Positions 63,793 through 64,000 of a stretch of 64,000 nt of DNA are shown one piece after another. The stretch covers positions 38,405 to 102,404 of the forward strand of contig LVAQ01000008.1 of the NCBI GenBank assembly GCA_001604105.1, written 5' to 3'. Below the pieces are notes generated by a model. The model saw only the letters and a list, made by a program, of their open reading frames with translations, did no database searches and was not told where the DNA came from. A program made the translations under genes and the position numbers. The number at the start of each line of letters is the position of its first letter. Position 1 is the first letter of the stretch. Source of the DNA: Clostridiales bacterium Firm_11. GTDB taxonomy: Bacteria; Bacillota; Clostridia; Christensenellales; Aristaeellaceae.

Positions 63793-63825
63793 TTATGGTT
63801 TACTTTGCGAATTGAAGGTGGACAA
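63793..63825 (+). repeat. Right end of the element: 25-bp inverted repeat and 8-bp flanking repeat
   Basis: The reverse complement of the left end, running TTATGGTTTAC to CGAATTGAAG (63793-63817), is followed at once by GTGGACAA (63818-63825), identical to 57685-57692. Confidence 0.95.
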
Positions 63826-64000
63826 GGGAGCCGCCCTTGCGTGCGGGCGGGGGCGGTTGCCCCTGCACCCCTTTCGCCCTTGCAGGGGGCTTGTGTGCGA
63901 GGGCGGCGCACAGCCGCTGGGAGCGCGAGGGTTTCGCGCCTGCGGGCGCGAGCAAGGGCTTTCCGCTCGCCCTTGCAACCTTCGGGTGCCTTTGCGGGGC
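63826..64000. other. GC-rich chromosomal flank, no gene recognised
   Basis: The sequence returns sharply to GC-rich DNA after the element. It is made of short repeated words such as GCCCTTGC and GGGCG and several small inverted repeats (GCGCCTGCGGGCGC). I see no gene; it may be another dispersed repeat. Confidence 0.5.

Larger units (their letters stand above)
57693..63817. mobile_element. 6.1-kb transposon carrying a DDE transposase, an R-M system and a NYN module
   Basis: Bounded by perfect 25-bp inverted repeats and flanked by the direct repeat GTGGACAA on both sides, the marks of transposition with 8-bp target duplication (9 if the shared G is counted). The interior is strikingly AT-rich compared with the GC-rich chromosome, and its genes use AT-rich codons. 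Cargo, left to right: small ORF, Cas2/SinR-like gene, a decayed transcript region, transposase, Xre regulator, adenine methyltransferase, restriction endonuclease, hairpin leader and NYN gene. The family of the element is not known to me; the transposase is IS4/IS1634-like, and no inner ends tightly bracketing it were found. Confidence 0.9.

Overview
The window is one contiguous chromosomal segment of a GC-rich Bacillota (Clostridia-like) bacterium, interrupted near its right end by a clearly bounded AT-rich mobile element. The taxonomic inference rests on gene content and order: a division cluster (divIVA, ylmH, yggT, sepF, yggS) behind a SigB/F/G-type sigma factor and an RsbW-like partner, ireB-yqgF-DUF1292, a T-box before ileS, CapA, formate-THF ligase, DUF896, DUF6020 and TM2 proteins. 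No rRNA, tRNA or CRISPR array was seen, so a finer placement is not attempted.

Layout. 1-11 kb: dihydropyrimidinase (cut by the window edge), nagB, a Nudix hydrolase, tgt, an RluA-type pseudouridine synthase, an RNA methyltransferase, ileS with its T-box, and divergent rlmA. 11-19 kb: two 212-bp repeats, then one minus-strand cluster (rsbW-like, sigma, HlyD-like, yggS, sepF, yggT, ylmH, divIVA) in which the HlyD-like protein and SepF both carry unusual low-complexity repeats. 19-29 kb: TauE/SafE, DUF6020, aspartate kinase, a GNAT, TM2, CapA, an aminotransferase with an Lrp-type regulator, and fhs. 29-34 kb (plus strand): ireB-yqgF-DUF1292, a GNAT and a secreted PpiC-type foldase, with a minus-strand L,D-transpeptidase; then three tandem copies of the interspersed repeat. 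34-57.6 kb: mostly minus strand, with a Cys/His-containing DUF1292 protein, DUF896, two paralogous phosphodiester glycosidases, GT2-GtrA, an M1-like protein lacking a zinc-ligand His, a short alaS, a stand-alone FakA-like domain, a GNAT-ManA fusion, an ABC exporter, nadE, a NYN-LOTUS protein, a GntR regulator, typA and prfC.

The most interesting region is 57,693-63,817: a 6,125-bp AT-rich element with perfect 25-bp terminal inverted repeats and an 8-bp flanking direct repeat, inserted just upstream of the prfC promoter. It carries an unknown small ORF, a Cas2-like/SinR-like protein, a DDE transposase, an Xre regulator beside a divergent promoter with a 9-bp inverted repeat, an N6-adenine methyltransferase, a PD-(D/E)xK endonuclease, and a NYN-domain nuclease preceded by its own strong promoter and a leader made of consecutive small hairpins. 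It looks like a self-bounded transposon moving a restriction-modification system together with a possible structured-RNA/NYN module.

All assignments are from reading motifs and context; no database search was run. Start codons were chosen from visible ribosome binding sites and often differ from the longest open frame.
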